DNA of 19,124 nt from DATEMK01 sp035275625 (GTDB taxonomy: Bacteria; Bacteroidota; Bacteroidia; AKYH767-A; OLB10). Shown piece by piece: positions 8,237 to 16,059 of the stretch (its first letter is position 1; every line of letters starts with the position of its first letter). Made by a program: the position numbers and the translations under genes. Where the stretch lies: contig DATEMK010000408.1 of NCBI GenBank assembly GCA_035275625.1, forward strand, positions 1 through 19,124, in the 5' to 3' direction. The notes under the pieces were generated by a model that was not told the DNA's origin, ran no database searches, and saw only the letters and a program-made list of their open reading frames with translations.

Positions 8237-9049
8237 ATGATAAACAAAGAAATTGAGGATTATTATAATTCAGGTGTGGAAAAAGAGCGGCTAAAGACAG
8301 ATGTTTCCCAGCTCGAAGAAGCGCGTACACGGGAAATATTTTTACGGTACATGGAAAAAGCTCCTTTGAAAATTGCTGATGTGGGAGGAGCATCAGGTAT
8401 TTACTCTTTCTGGTTAAAATCATTGGGGCACCAGGTTCACCTTATTGATCCGGTAGAAACAAATCTTAAGAACGCGCATAATTATGCGATACAAAATAAC
8501 ATCACGCTGGATTCAATTTCTCATGGAGATGCAGAAAAACTGCCCTGCCAGGATGATGAAATGGATGTGGTGCTGTTAATGGGACCGCTTTATCATTTGC
8601 AAAAAAAGACAGAACGCATGCAGGCTTTGGCTGAAGCAAAAAGGGTCCTTAAAAAAGGAGGAATTATATTCTGCGCTGCGATTTCGCGGTACGCTTCCAT
8701 GATGGATGGCTTTACAAGAAACCTGGTGGCTGACAAAAATTTTATTTCCATCATGCAGCAGGATTTGGCGAATGGCAACCATGTGAATCCTACCGGTAAA
8801 TTTGATTATTTTACCACTTCTTATTTCCACCATCCTCACGAATTGAAATCAGAAATTGAAGAAGCAGGACTGCAATTTCAAAAAACACTCCCTGTCGAAA
8901 GCTTCGGATGGCTTGTGCCTGGTTTTTCAAATAAGTGGAAGGACACAGAGTTTAAAGAACTGCTTCTTCAAACAATAAAACAGGTGGAAAATGATGAAAC
9001 GCTGATCGGGATAAGCGCACACCTGCTCGGAATAGCAATAAAATTGTAA
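8237..9049 (+). CDS. Class I SAM-dependent methyltransferase
   Basis: This soluble 270-residue protein has the class I Rossmann methyltransferase core. Motif I is IADVGGASG at 46-54 (SAM-binding glycines G50, G51 and G54). The acidic residue expected to contact the SAM ribose is D71 in HLIDPV. GDAEKLP starts at 97 (adenine-side acid D98), and the motif IV/V region is MDVVLLMGPLYHL followed by EAKRVLKKGGII. The C-terminal ~100 residues form a cap that should hold the substrate, and they show no feature that identifies it. The ATG at 8237 begins MINKEIEDYYNSGVEKERL, a usual start for this group. The gene is preceded by its own promoter candidate. A degenerate copy of its last ~22 codons occurs 1.4 kb downstream, beyond the MFS gene, so transporter and methyltransferase may have shared a duplicated locus. 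Confidence 0.85.
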   Translation: MINKEIEDYYNSGVEKERLKTDVSQLEEARTREIFLRYMEKAPLKIADVGGASGIYSFWLKSLGHQVHLIDPVETNLKNAHNYAIQNNITLDSISHGDAEKLPCQDDEMDVVLLMGPLYHLQKKTERMQALAEAKRVLKKGGIIFCAAISRYASMMDGFTRNLVADKNFISIMQQDLANGNHVNPTGKFDYFTTSYFHHPHELKSEIEEAGLQFQKTLPVESFGWLVPGFSNKWKDTEFKELLLQTIKQVENDETLIGISAHLLGIAIKL

Positions 9050-9091
9050 GGATAAAAATCGTGTGCGGACACATATGCTTGCTGAATTGGC

Positions 9092-9135
9092 TTGCCGGAG
9101 TGTCAGCGTACGATTATTCTGTTCAACACCGGCAA
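9092..9135. repeat. Inverted repeat TTGCCGG / CCGGCAA downstream of the methyltransferase gene
   Basis: TTGCCGG at 9092-9098 and CCGGCAA at 9129-9135 can pair across a 30-base loop. The 175-bp gap 9050-9224 holds no gene. It lacks a T-run after the stem, so it is not a classical terminator. It may be chance. Confidence 0.25.
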
Positions 9136-9224
9136 AAGAATAAAAGACATAAAATAAAGCTTTACATAAAATGCTATATAAGACTGATTTTGTAGTTTTA
9201 AATAAACAATGTTCTATTTAGAAA

Positions 9225-10010
9225 ATGAACAAAACGGTTGAAAACCTAACTTCTTTTCTTGGCTTAAAAAAGAATGTTATTTATCTCCTTGCACTCACTG
9301 TCCTGATCCTGGCGGGAGAAAAGATATGGGAACGGTTTCTTCCAAAATATTTAGAGGGTATCGGTGCATCAGTACTGGTTATCGGTGCTCTTGGATTTAT
9401 GCAAAATATGCTGGGCGCAATATGGGCATTGCAGGGAGGTTATTTTTCTGACCGCATAGGAGTTCGTAAATCTTTTTTGCTTTTTAACATAATGGCAATT
9501 TCCGGTTATTTGATGGCTGTGTTTTTCACCAACTGGATTATTGTTTTCATCAGCATGATTTTTTTTACTGCATGGAGCGCTGTTTCACTTCCTGCAAGCA
9601 TGTCCCTTATTACTTCATCGCTGGGTGGTTCCAAAACCGCTATGGGAGTTTCGATGCATTCAATCATCAGGCGCCTTCCCATGGCTATTGGTCCTGTAAT
9701 TGGCGGATTGCTGATTACTCACTATGGATTGGTGCCAGGTATAAAAATAGCATTTGCTTTGTCTGTTTTATTTTGTTTGCCTGCGTTGATTTTTCAAAGG
9801 AGGATAACCGAAGCCCCGCCAATGCACTATGAAAAGCTGCATCCTGTTGCCGTCTGGAAGCAGATGGACAGCAGATTAAAAAATCTTTTACTCTCCGATA
9901 TACTTATTCGGTTCTGCGAACAGATACCTTTTGTTTTTGTAGTGATATGGTGCCTTGATGTCATCAAAATTTCTCCCGGAAAATTTGGCGTGCTTACTGC
10001 CATTGAATGA
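9225..10010 (+). CDS. MFS transporter, N-terminal part (frame broken at 10005-10010)
   Basis: This 261-residue product covers transmembrane segments 1-7 and the start of segment 8 of a 12-segment major facilitator superfamily pump. The MFS motif A lies between segments 2 and 3 (GGYFSDRIGVRKSF, ~residues 76-89). The reading frame stops at TGA 10008-10010, in the middle of segment 8, after FGVLTAIE. The missing half continues at once in the +2 frame from the overlapping ATG at 10007. One extra A (GAAATG instead of GAATG) would restore a single ~395-residue protein reading ...TAIEMITSALIY. The family resembles drug or sugar efflux pumps; the substrate is unknown. A true mutation, an assembly error in a short A-run, and a working two-chain protein all remain possible. 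Confidence 0.8.
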   Translation: MNKTVENLTSFLGLKKNVIYLLALTVLILAGEKIWERFLPKYLEGIGASVLVIGALGFMQNMLGAIWALQGGYFSDRIGVRKSFLLFNIMAISGYLMAVFFTNWIIVFISMIFFTAWSAVSLPASMSLITSSLGGSKTAMGVSMHSIIRRLPMAIGPVIGGLLITHYGLVPGIKIAFALSVLFCLPALIFQRRITEAPPMHYEKLHPVAVWKQMDSRLKNLLLSDILIRFCEQIPFVFVVIWCLDVIKISPGKFGVLTAIE

Positions 10011-10411
10011 TAACCTCCGCACTTATCTATATCCCTGTTGCAAGCTTCAGTGACCGGCTCGAAAGAAAACCTTTTGTTATTGTATCTTTTATTTTTTTTA
10101 CCCTGTTCCCTGTTATGCTTTTCTATTTTCGAAGTAATGCGGGACTGATTTTGGTTTTTATAGTACGCGGATTAAAAGAGTTTGGCGAACCTACCCGCAA
10201 AGCAATGATAATGGATATGTGTCCTGCCCATTCAAAAGCAAGAACTTTCGGACTATATTATTTTATCCGTGACTTTACAGTTTCATTTGCAGCTTTTTTC
10301 GGAGGATGGCTTTGGAAACAGGGAGCTGAAATAAATTTTTTTGCAGCATCATTGTTCGGCATAGCAGGAACACTGATTTTTTTATTCTTTGGAAAAGGAA
10401 TGAAAAAGTGA
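10007..10411 (+). CDS. MFS transporter, C-terminal part (segments 8-12), ATGA overlap with the N-terminal part
   Basis: This 134-residue product begins MITSALIYIPVASFSDRLERKPF. It holds the second-half counterpart of MFS motif A (SFSDRLERK, ~residues 13-21) and then four more hydrophobic segments, ending FFGKGMKK. ATG 10007-10009 overlaps the stop TGA 10008-10010 of the preceding frame. That arrangement would allow termination-reinitiation if both halves are made. No intact MFS protein starts at this point of the fold, so it is best read as the 3' half of one broken gene. A methyltransferase gene remnant starts 15 bases after its stop. Confidence 0.75.
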   Translation: MITSALIYIPVASFSDRLERKPFVIVSFIFFTLFPVMLFYFRSNAGLILVFIVRGLKEFGEPTRKAMIMDMCPAHSKARTFGLYYFIRDFTVSFAAFFGGWLWKQGAEINFFAASLFGIAGTLIFLFFGKGMKK

Positions 10412-10425
10412 TCGTTTACAAAACG

Positions 10426-10494
10426 TAAAATAACAAAACTTTGACAGGAATAAGGGTACACCTGGTCGGAACAGCAATAAAATTGCAAGGATAA
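10426..10494 (+). pseudogene. Remnant of a duplicated methyltransferase 3' end
   Basis: The reading frame here translates, after a TAA at 10426, as NNKTLTGIRVHLVG and then TAIKLQG. The intact methyltransferase ends NDETLIGISAHLLG, then IAIKL. At DNA level 10442-10498 matches 9003-9059 without gaps at 49 of 57 positions. Similarity continues to 10426 (8987 in the gene) at 59 of 73 positions. The match runs through the stop codon, changed from TAA to CAA, into GGATAAAAAT beyond it, so it is homology by descent rather than protein convergence. The TAA at 10426 aligns with a GAA codon of the gene. No promoter, start or SAM-binding core remains. The fragment lies between the MFS stop and the convergent gene ending at 10511. 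Confidence 0.8.
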
Positions 10495-10510
10495 AAATTT
10501 TATTTTTTTA

Positions 10511-13500
10511 TTACCTGAAAAATTTCCTGGTGTCAATTGTTATCTCATTCTGAATGATCACTGTGTAAATACCCTGTGAAAGAGAAGAATTCAGCTCAAT
10601 ATAATTGATTCCTTTTGCAGCATGCTTTGATCCTGAAACAATAACTCTCCCGGTTCTATCTATTATCCTGTAACTGTAAAGACCAATACTCTCAGAACTG
10701 AATACTATTGTGAGCGAATTATCTTCTTTGTCAATCACCGTTACAATTCCAAACGGACGGTTGAAATTTACTGTCACCGGTCCGAAGTATTTAAAATCTC
10801 CTGACAGGTCAACCTGTTTGAGCCGGTAGTACTGAATGCCAGTGAGCGGATGTTCATCGTAAGCAAAATAATTGCGGAGTGTAGTGCCGGTACCCTGGCT
10901 TTTTACCTGCGTGATAAAATCATAATCATTTCCATTCAGCGACCTGTCAACAGAAAAATAATCGGTATTATTTTCTGAAGCAGTTTGCCAGCTTAATTTT
11001 ACTCTTGAATTTTCAGGCTTTGCCATAAAGCTGAGCAGCTCCACCGGCAGGGGCTGGGATTGTAATGTCAAAGCCCAGGCAGTACTGAAAGAGGAAATGT
11101 TTTGTGACAGGTTTTGATTTGCAGCAGGGTTTGATTGAGGTGAGGAAAATGCCTGCCATCCTGAAATAAAATCATATCGCTGTGAGCGGATCGGACCTGC
11201 ACCGGGTGATTCGGATGGGGCATAATTAAAGGTGAGGTCTGCAGCGGGAGCTGTTCCGTTATCATCCATGATCCAGAACCTGTCTGCCATGTTAGCGCTG
11301 TTATTGGTCCCTGTAAAAGCATTATTGATGTTGGCAACACCAGTTGGAAGCGGAGTATTATTTGATGCAGTCTGGTAAGTGCCGATATTTAAATCATATG
11401 TTCCGGATTTTAAATCATACACAAAGGGAATATAATTTCCTCCCGTATTAACAAAAGGAATGGTGTGTGCGCCCAAATTATTTCCAATCAGCCAATGCAG
11501 TTTTCCGTAATTGGGCGGAACATCTTCGCTTAACAAATATCCGCTGGTGCGTTTCAATGCTCCTGCCCGCCCGTTATTAAGAGTGAGTGTTTTTTGATTG
11601 AGCATAAATCTGCCTGCCGTCAGCGCAAGCGTATCGTCCACTATGACAGCTGTGTTTTGCTTTACATGCTGGATGTTGTTTATCTCAAGCTCATGAAAGG
11701 TGGTGGGAGCGGTTCCGTCAATGTTTTGAAGAAGTGTTCCTTTGAATGTTACTATGCTGTTAGCGGCAGTAAAGGTGCCGTTGTTTTCCCAATGTCCCCT
11801 TACTTCGATCGGGAATTTGTTGCAATTACGATGGTATCTGAAAGTGATGTTCGGACGGAACTCACTGGAGAACCTTAACACCCCGGCTGTGTTGTTCAGC
11901 AAATTACAGCCCGGTGTAGTTCCCCCCACTTGCGAGATAGTATAGAATGTCCGGCACCCGATGGTTTGCGTATAGTAACTCTGATCGTTAGTATTGTTTG
12001 CAGGATTGTCATAGCAGATTTCGATCACCAGGTTATTGGCGCTGCCATTCCACACTAACGGAGTGGTTAAAGGAATTTTTAACTGGCCGCCAGCTGCGGG
12101 AACAAAAAACGGTCCGGCCACACTCATGTCAGGCGAGCCGGAATATAAAGCTCCTCCTGCTGCCACAACAGGCAATGGCGGATTGGCAACTCCCGATCCC
12201 GCTGCAGGAAAACAAGCTGAAGGTGTGGTGTAATAATAGCTGATGGTAAGGTTGTTATAAGGTACAGTGCTTGCCCTTTGCTTTACCAGGAAAACCAACG
12301 TATCAATTACATCATTTGTCATCAGCCCGCGTGACGATAGTTCAGCCTGGGTGTAAGTAAGCCACATCCTGCGCTTGTTTAAGCTTGCACCAAAAATTAA
12401 AGCAAAGGAGTTCACCAGGTTGGCGTTGCCGAGCTGTATTGTATCGTGATTGACAGACTGAACTTTAAACACACTTGCAGGGTCTTTAATGGAAAGCGAA
12501 TCTGCAATGGTCATTGAACTGCTTTGACGACCATTTAACAGCACCATGGTGTTACCCGTAATGCGCAGCTTTTTTGTTAATGCTGTAACCCCGGTTTTGA
12601 CAACCGGCTGGTAAATTGGTTTTATAATTCCACCGCTTGATGCAGAGTCAACGATAATTGTATTTGTCGAAAGATTGGGAACACCTCCGCACCAATTAGC
12701 TGCAACATTCCAGTCATCACTATAACTGCCCAGCCATATATTCCATCCGGCAAGCCAGGGCATCAAACTGCAATCGGGAATTACGTTAAGGACATAATCT
12801 TCTCTTTCTCCATATCCACAGGAAAACACGCAGGGCACCATATTGGGCTCATTCCAATCCTCAATAACGCGCAAACGCGTTGCTCCATTGGTTGCATTAA
12901 CCGGAACTGTAAAATTAGCAGACTGCCAGCCAAAGGCAGGCAAACCAGCCGGAGGAGTCTGCATTATTTTTTCTCCTGCATCGTCAAAATCATAATCATG
13001 GTTATAATCAATCCAGGCCGCTATGCAATTTAAAGAATACCAGGAACCCACTTGCACTTGTAAGTTATAAGTACCTCCTGCTTTCACAACCGCAGTTTTC
13101 CCTGTAACCGGGGGGAACACTTCACCATCTTTTAAAAAGCAGTGGAGGTACGGGCAAGGACCTCCGTTACACGGTGGAAATGGAGGGCCTACCGAATTCA
13201 GATTATTATCTATGCCCGGGGGGTAGGCAGCTTCGCCAGGGAGTATTACCCTGTTAATATAATCCATGGTGTCTAAATTCCAAAAACAAAAATCGCATAG
13301 TGCCCCGGTAAAAAAGTGCGGGTTACAATAGGGTTCATCTATTATTCTGACTCCCGGCAATGAGCCTGTCACAGGGTTTTGATAGGATGAAGCACCATTA
13401 AAAATTCTCATTCCGATGAATTCAGCATCTACAACATGCATAGATGTTGCAGGAGGCGCATCATCTATATCATAAGTCAGGTAAAAATTGTTTTCGCCAT

Positions 13501-14533
13501 TTTCAAAGCGAAATGATGCGGAAGGATAAAAGATAATATTAGTGGAAGTAACCGGGGTAATTGCCGGGGGGATTTGCAATGCATTAAGGGTATCAGGATT
13601 TAAATTCACTGCAGTTCCCCCTACCCACCATAACCTGGCTTTTTTAATGTCAATAAACGGAGTAGTGGAGCCGTTAACATTAAAGCAAATTGAATCCACA
13701 CGGTAAGAACTGCCTACTATGCCTGTTCCTGCTCCATCTATTATTACTTTGATTGCTACAACCGGGTTATTAGCGGAATTAATCAAAGCTTTTGTTGTAA
13801 ACTGGTTGGACATTGTGCAGGAAATAAATTGCTGACTTTTGGGATAAGTAGTAATTGAAAAATCATCAATGAACATATCCGCTCCGTTCTGGCTTGTTGC
13901 CCTGATAAGTATAAATACCGAATCAGTGTTCCAGGTTGTTCCTGCAGGAATTGTGTAAGAATACAAATGCCAGTTTGCAGGATTGTACGTGCCTGAACAG
14001 GTTACAAAAGGAGCAGAGTTGCAGGGACGGAACAAATTCGGTAACCAATTCGCTGAATCAGACAGCAGCAAAGCCCCTGTAAGGCTATTGGAAGCATTGA
14101 TAAAAACCGTAATATTATCATTTACACCCGGATTAGCCGCGTCACGGTACATCCAGAATCTGAAATTTGATGAAACTGCGCCTCTTGTGGAAAGATCAAA
14201 TGGCTTTGAAACTAAATACCGGTAAGTTCCTGACGGAACCAGCGAACTGCTGTATTTCATCATAACCAATCCTGTTCGTGGTGAACATATCGCATTAGCC
14301 TGTTCACGTTTCCACGAATTATTAGTATTACCAAAAAGGATGGTTCCGAATGGCTGTGTCCAGCCAAACGGAAGACTGGATGGCGGAGCGGGATCTGACA
14401 TTTCAAAACTCTCGCTTACTGCAATCTGGCCTGCTGCCGGTTTGGAAAAAACAAAAACAAACGCAAGCGATACAATATAAAATTGAAAACTTAATAATGG
14501 CAAACCGTAACTTCGAAGTAAATTTTTTTTCAA
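10511..14533 (-). CDS. Large mosaic secreted protein: choice-of-anchor J, sialidase-N-like, GEVED, beta-rich modules and T9SS sorting domain
   Basis: This 1340-residue surface or secreted protein has no visible catalytic domain. A signal peptide (~1-36, ending KPAAGQ) is followed by a MAM/choice-of-anchor J-like domain (~37-235, SFEMSDPAPPSSLPFGW to MFIDDFSI). Next come a module like the N-terminal domain of BNR sialidases (~240-375, FYLTYDIDDAP) and a GEVED domain (~400-585, with WIDYNHDYDFDDAGE and GYGEREDYVLNVI). A beta-rich region contains YTQAEL (~700-900), then a GHWENNGTFTAANSIVTFKG-type module (~908-1010). The Bacteroidota signature LPVELLSF starts near 1161, and a T9SS type A sorting domain (~1263-1340) ends RKFFR. 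The start is TTG at 14531-14533; the frame has no ATG between the upstream stop and the signal peptide. A good promoter lies just upstream. Its role is probably adhesion or matrix binding, by inference from the domains. Confidence 0.88.
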   Translation of the reverse strand: MKKNLLRSYGLPLLSFQFYIVSLAFVFVFSKPAAGQIAVSESFEMSDPAPPSSLPFGWTQPFGTILFGNTNNSWKREQANAICSPRTGLVMMKYSSSLVPSGTYRYLVSKPFDLSTRGAVSSNFRFWMYRDAANPGVNDNITVFINASNSLTGALLLSDSANWLPNLFRPCNSAPFVTCSGTYNPANWHLYSYTIPAGTTWNTDSVFILIRATSQNGADMFIDDFSITTYPKSQQFISCTMSNQFTTKALINSANNPVVAIKVIIDGAGTGIVGSSYRVDSICFNVNGSTTPFIDIKKARLWWVGGTAVNLNPDTLNALQIPPAITPVTSTNIIFYPSASFRFENGENNFYLTYDIDDAPPATSMHVVDAEFIGMRIFNGASSYQNPVTGSLPGVRIIDEPYCNPHFFTGALCDFCFWNLDTMDYINRVILPGEAAYPPGIDNNLNSVGPPFPPCNGGPCPYLHCFLKDGEVFPPVTGKTAVVKAGGTYNLQVQVGSWYSLNCIAAWIDYNHDYDFDDAGEKIMQTPPAGLPAFGWQSANFTVPVNATNGATRLRVIEDWNEPNMVPCVFSCGYGEREDYVLNVIPDCSLMPWLAGWNIWLGSYSDDWNVAANWCGGVPNLSTNTIIVDSASSGGIIKPIYQPVVKTGVTALTKKLRITGNTMVLLNGRQSSSMTIADSLSIKDPASVFKVQSVNHDTIQLGNANLVNSFALIFGASLNKRRMWLTYTQAELSSRGLMTNDVIDTLVFLVKQRASTVPYNNLTISYYYTTPSACFPAAGSGVANPPLPVVAAGGALYSGSPDMSVAGPFFVPAAGGQLKIPLTTPLVWNGSANNLVIEICYDNPANNTNDQSYYTQTIGCRTFYTISQVGGTTPGCNLLNNTAGVLRFSSEFRPNITFRYHRNCNKFPIEVRGHWENNGTFTAANSIVTFKGTLLQNIDGTAPTTFHELEINNIQHVKQNTAVIVDDTLALTAGRFMLNQKTLTLNNGRAGALKRTSGYLLSEDVPPNYGKLHWLIGNNLGAHTIPFVNTGGNYIPFVYDLKSGTYDLNIGTYQTASNNTPLPTGVANINNAFTGTNNSANMADRFWIMDDNGTAPAADLTFNYAPSESPGAGPIRSQRYDFISGWQAFSSPQSNPAANQNLSQNISSFSTAWALTLQSQPLPVELLSFMAKPENSRVKLSWQTASENNTDYFSVDRSLNGNDYDFITQVKSQGTGTTLRNYFAYDEHPLTGIQYYRLKQVDLSGDFKYFGPVTVNFNRPFGIVTVIDKEDNSLTIVFSSESIGLYSYRIIDRTGRVIVSGSKHAAKGINYIELNSSLSQGIYTVIIQNEITIDTRKFFR

Positions 14534-14553
14534 GACGGTTAGTATAGGGAAGA

Positions 14554-14584
14554 CAAAACTAACGAGAGTTTTTTACATTTCCAA
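14554..14584 (-). promoter_or_regulatory. Strong Bacteroidota promoter for the 1340-residue protein (TTG-N20-TAGTTTTG)
   Basis: On the - strand TTG (14584-14582) is followed after 20 bases by TAGTTTTG (14561-14554), a perfect TAnnTTTG. The predicted transcription start (~14547) leaves only about 15 bases before the TTG start codon at 14533. That supports both the strand and the short leader. Confidence 0.65.
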
Positions 14585-14713
14585 GTGATTCTGATTATTT
14601 ATATTAACAAGAATGTTTTTGACCTGCCTGAGTTTTCTCCTGTATGTGAAGGAAAAAAAAACAGGATTTATCTTATTTTTTTGGTGAACAATTCCACGTT
14701 GCTGAACAGCACA

Positions 14714-14744
14714 TTTGCAAATAAAAAACCAAAAGGTATCTTAG
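14714..14744 (+). promoter_or_regulatory. Bacteroidota promoter for the HGSNAT-like gene (TTTG-N19-TATCTTAG)
   Basis: TTTG at 14714-14717 is followed after 19 bases by TATCTTAG at 14737-14744, one base from TAnnTTTG. The predicted transcript would begin near 14751, about 22 bases before the ATG at 14773. With the - strand promoter at 14554-14584 it makes 14534-14772 a divergent promoter region with no gene inside. Confidence 0.6.
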
Positions 14745-14772
14745 CGCATTAAAACATGATCTGAAATTCTTT

Positions 14773-15960
14773 ATGGAGGAACTGAACAAACCCCGGATTT
14801 ACTCCCTCGATTTGCTGCGTGGACTTGTGATGATCATTATGGCGCTCGACCATACGCGTGATTTTTTTCATTTCGATGCTTTTGCCCACGACCCGCTTGA
14901 CCTGGCAACAACTTCACCTTACTTATATTTCACCAGGTGGATAACCCATTTTTGCGCACCTGTTTTTGTTTTCCTTGCCGGTACCTCGGCTTACCTGCAA
15001 AGTTTCCGGAGAAGCAAAAGCGAACTGAGCATTTTTTTAATCAAGCGCGGAATATGGTTAATGCTCATGGAAATTTTTATCGTCAACCTTATTGTTACAT
15101 TCGATATTCATTATGAATTGACAGCATTACAAGTTATCTGGGCTATTGGAATCAGCATGGTCATTCTCGGGGTGATTATAAATTTTCCCTATAAAATAAT
15201 TTTTGCGCTGGGCTTATTAATTGTATTCGGTCATAACTCTCTTGATTTCATTGAGGCGAACCATACAGGAGCATTTGGTTTCTGGTGGGACTTATTGCAC
15301 CGCGGAAATTTTGCCGTGCATCCTTTATATGGCAATCATTCATTTCTTATTATTTATGCATTTGTTCCCTGGAGCGGACTCATGATGCTTGGGTATTGCT
15401 TTGGAAAATTATTTAATCCTTCCATCGGGTACGAACAACGAAAAAAATATTTAACAAGGCTGGGTATTTCATGCATTGCTTTTTTTGTTGTGTTCAGAAT
15501 GTTCAATAATTATGGAGATCCGCACAAGTGGTCAGAACAATCCACCGGTTTGTTCACTTTTTTCTCGTTTATGAATGTGCATAAATATCCTCCATCGCTT
15601 TTATATATGTGTGCAACCATAGGGCCCGCAATACTTTTTCTTGCAGGTTTTGAAAAAACAAAAAACAGGTTAAGCAAAATTATAGCTGTATATGGCAGGG
15701 TACCGTTTCTTTATTACCTGCTTCATTTTTTCCTTATTCATCTCTTATCTTCCATAGTTTTCTTTATGAAAGGACATACTTATGCAGAGGGAATGAAAGG
15801 CGCTTTCGGGATAAAATTTGTTTTGCTCAATGATGGATTCCATCTGCCCGTTGTTTATTTAATCTGGATTTCCGTTGTTGTTGTGCTCTACCCGGTTTGT
15901 CACTGGTTTAGCAATTATAAAATGAAGCATAAAGAAAAATGGTGGCTGAGTTATTTATAA
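14773..15960 (+). CDS. HGSNAT/DUF1624-type multi-pass membrane protein (putative acyltransferase)
   Basis: This 395-residue protein has about ten hydrophobic segments. It begins RIYSLDLLRGLVMIIMALDHTRDFFHF, the signature start of the heparan-alpha-glucosaminide N-acetyltransferase catalytic family (PF07786, DUF1624). FCAPVFVFLAGTSAYL follows near residue 60, and VYGRVPFLYYLLHFFLIHL lies near the C-terminus. The human member transfers an acetyl group across the lysosomal membrane to glucosamine. Bacterial members are thought to be membrane acyltransferases acting on sugars of the envelope, but their substrates are mostly unknown. The conserved His of the DH pair (~residue 27) is a candidate functional residue. 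It is probably transcribed from its own promoter; the next gene begins 99 bases downstream on the same strand. The family call is firm, the reaction is not. Confidence 0.85.
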   Translation: MEELNKPRIYSLDLLRGLVMIIMALDHTRDFFHFDAFAHDPLDLATTSPYLYFTRWITHFCAPVFVFLAGTSAYLQSFRRSKSELSIFLIKRGIWLMLMEIFIVNLIVTFDIHYELTALQVIWAIGISMVILGVIINFPYKIIFALGLLIVFGHNSLDFIEANHTGAFGFWWDLLHRGNFAVHPLYGNHSFLIIYAFVPWSGLMMLGYCFGKLFNPSIGYEQRKKYLTRLGISCIAFFVVFRMFNNYGDPHKWSEQSTGLFTFFSFMNVHKYPPSLLYMCATIGPAILFLAGFEKTKNRLSKIIAVYGRVPFLYYLLHFFLIHLLSSIVFFMKGHTYAEGMKGAFGIKFVLLNDGFHLPVVYLIWISVVVVLYPVCHWFSNYKMKHKEKWWLSYL

Positions 15961-16059
15961 AAAAGTCTTTTACCTTGTTGTGCTTTCGCAAGAAGGACGA
16001 AGGATAATTCATTACCTTCATCACATCGAACACACCAGGCTTTTTACAACCCTAAAACT

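Noticed and set aside
8076..8423. 115-residue - strand frame across the gap before the methyltransferase.
   Set aside because: It overlaps the methyltransferase start and its promoter, and shows no domain or start signal.
9050..9224. Possible mobile-element end or small RNA in the gap before the MFS gene, suggested by the inverted repeats near 9061-9072 and 9092-9135.
   Set aside because: No transposase, target-site duplication or terminator is visible, and the stems are short.
10007..10010. Programmed ribosomal frameshift joining the two MFS halves.
   Set aside because: There is no slippery heptamer or downstream pseudoknot; a simple one-base deletion or reinitiation explains the data better.
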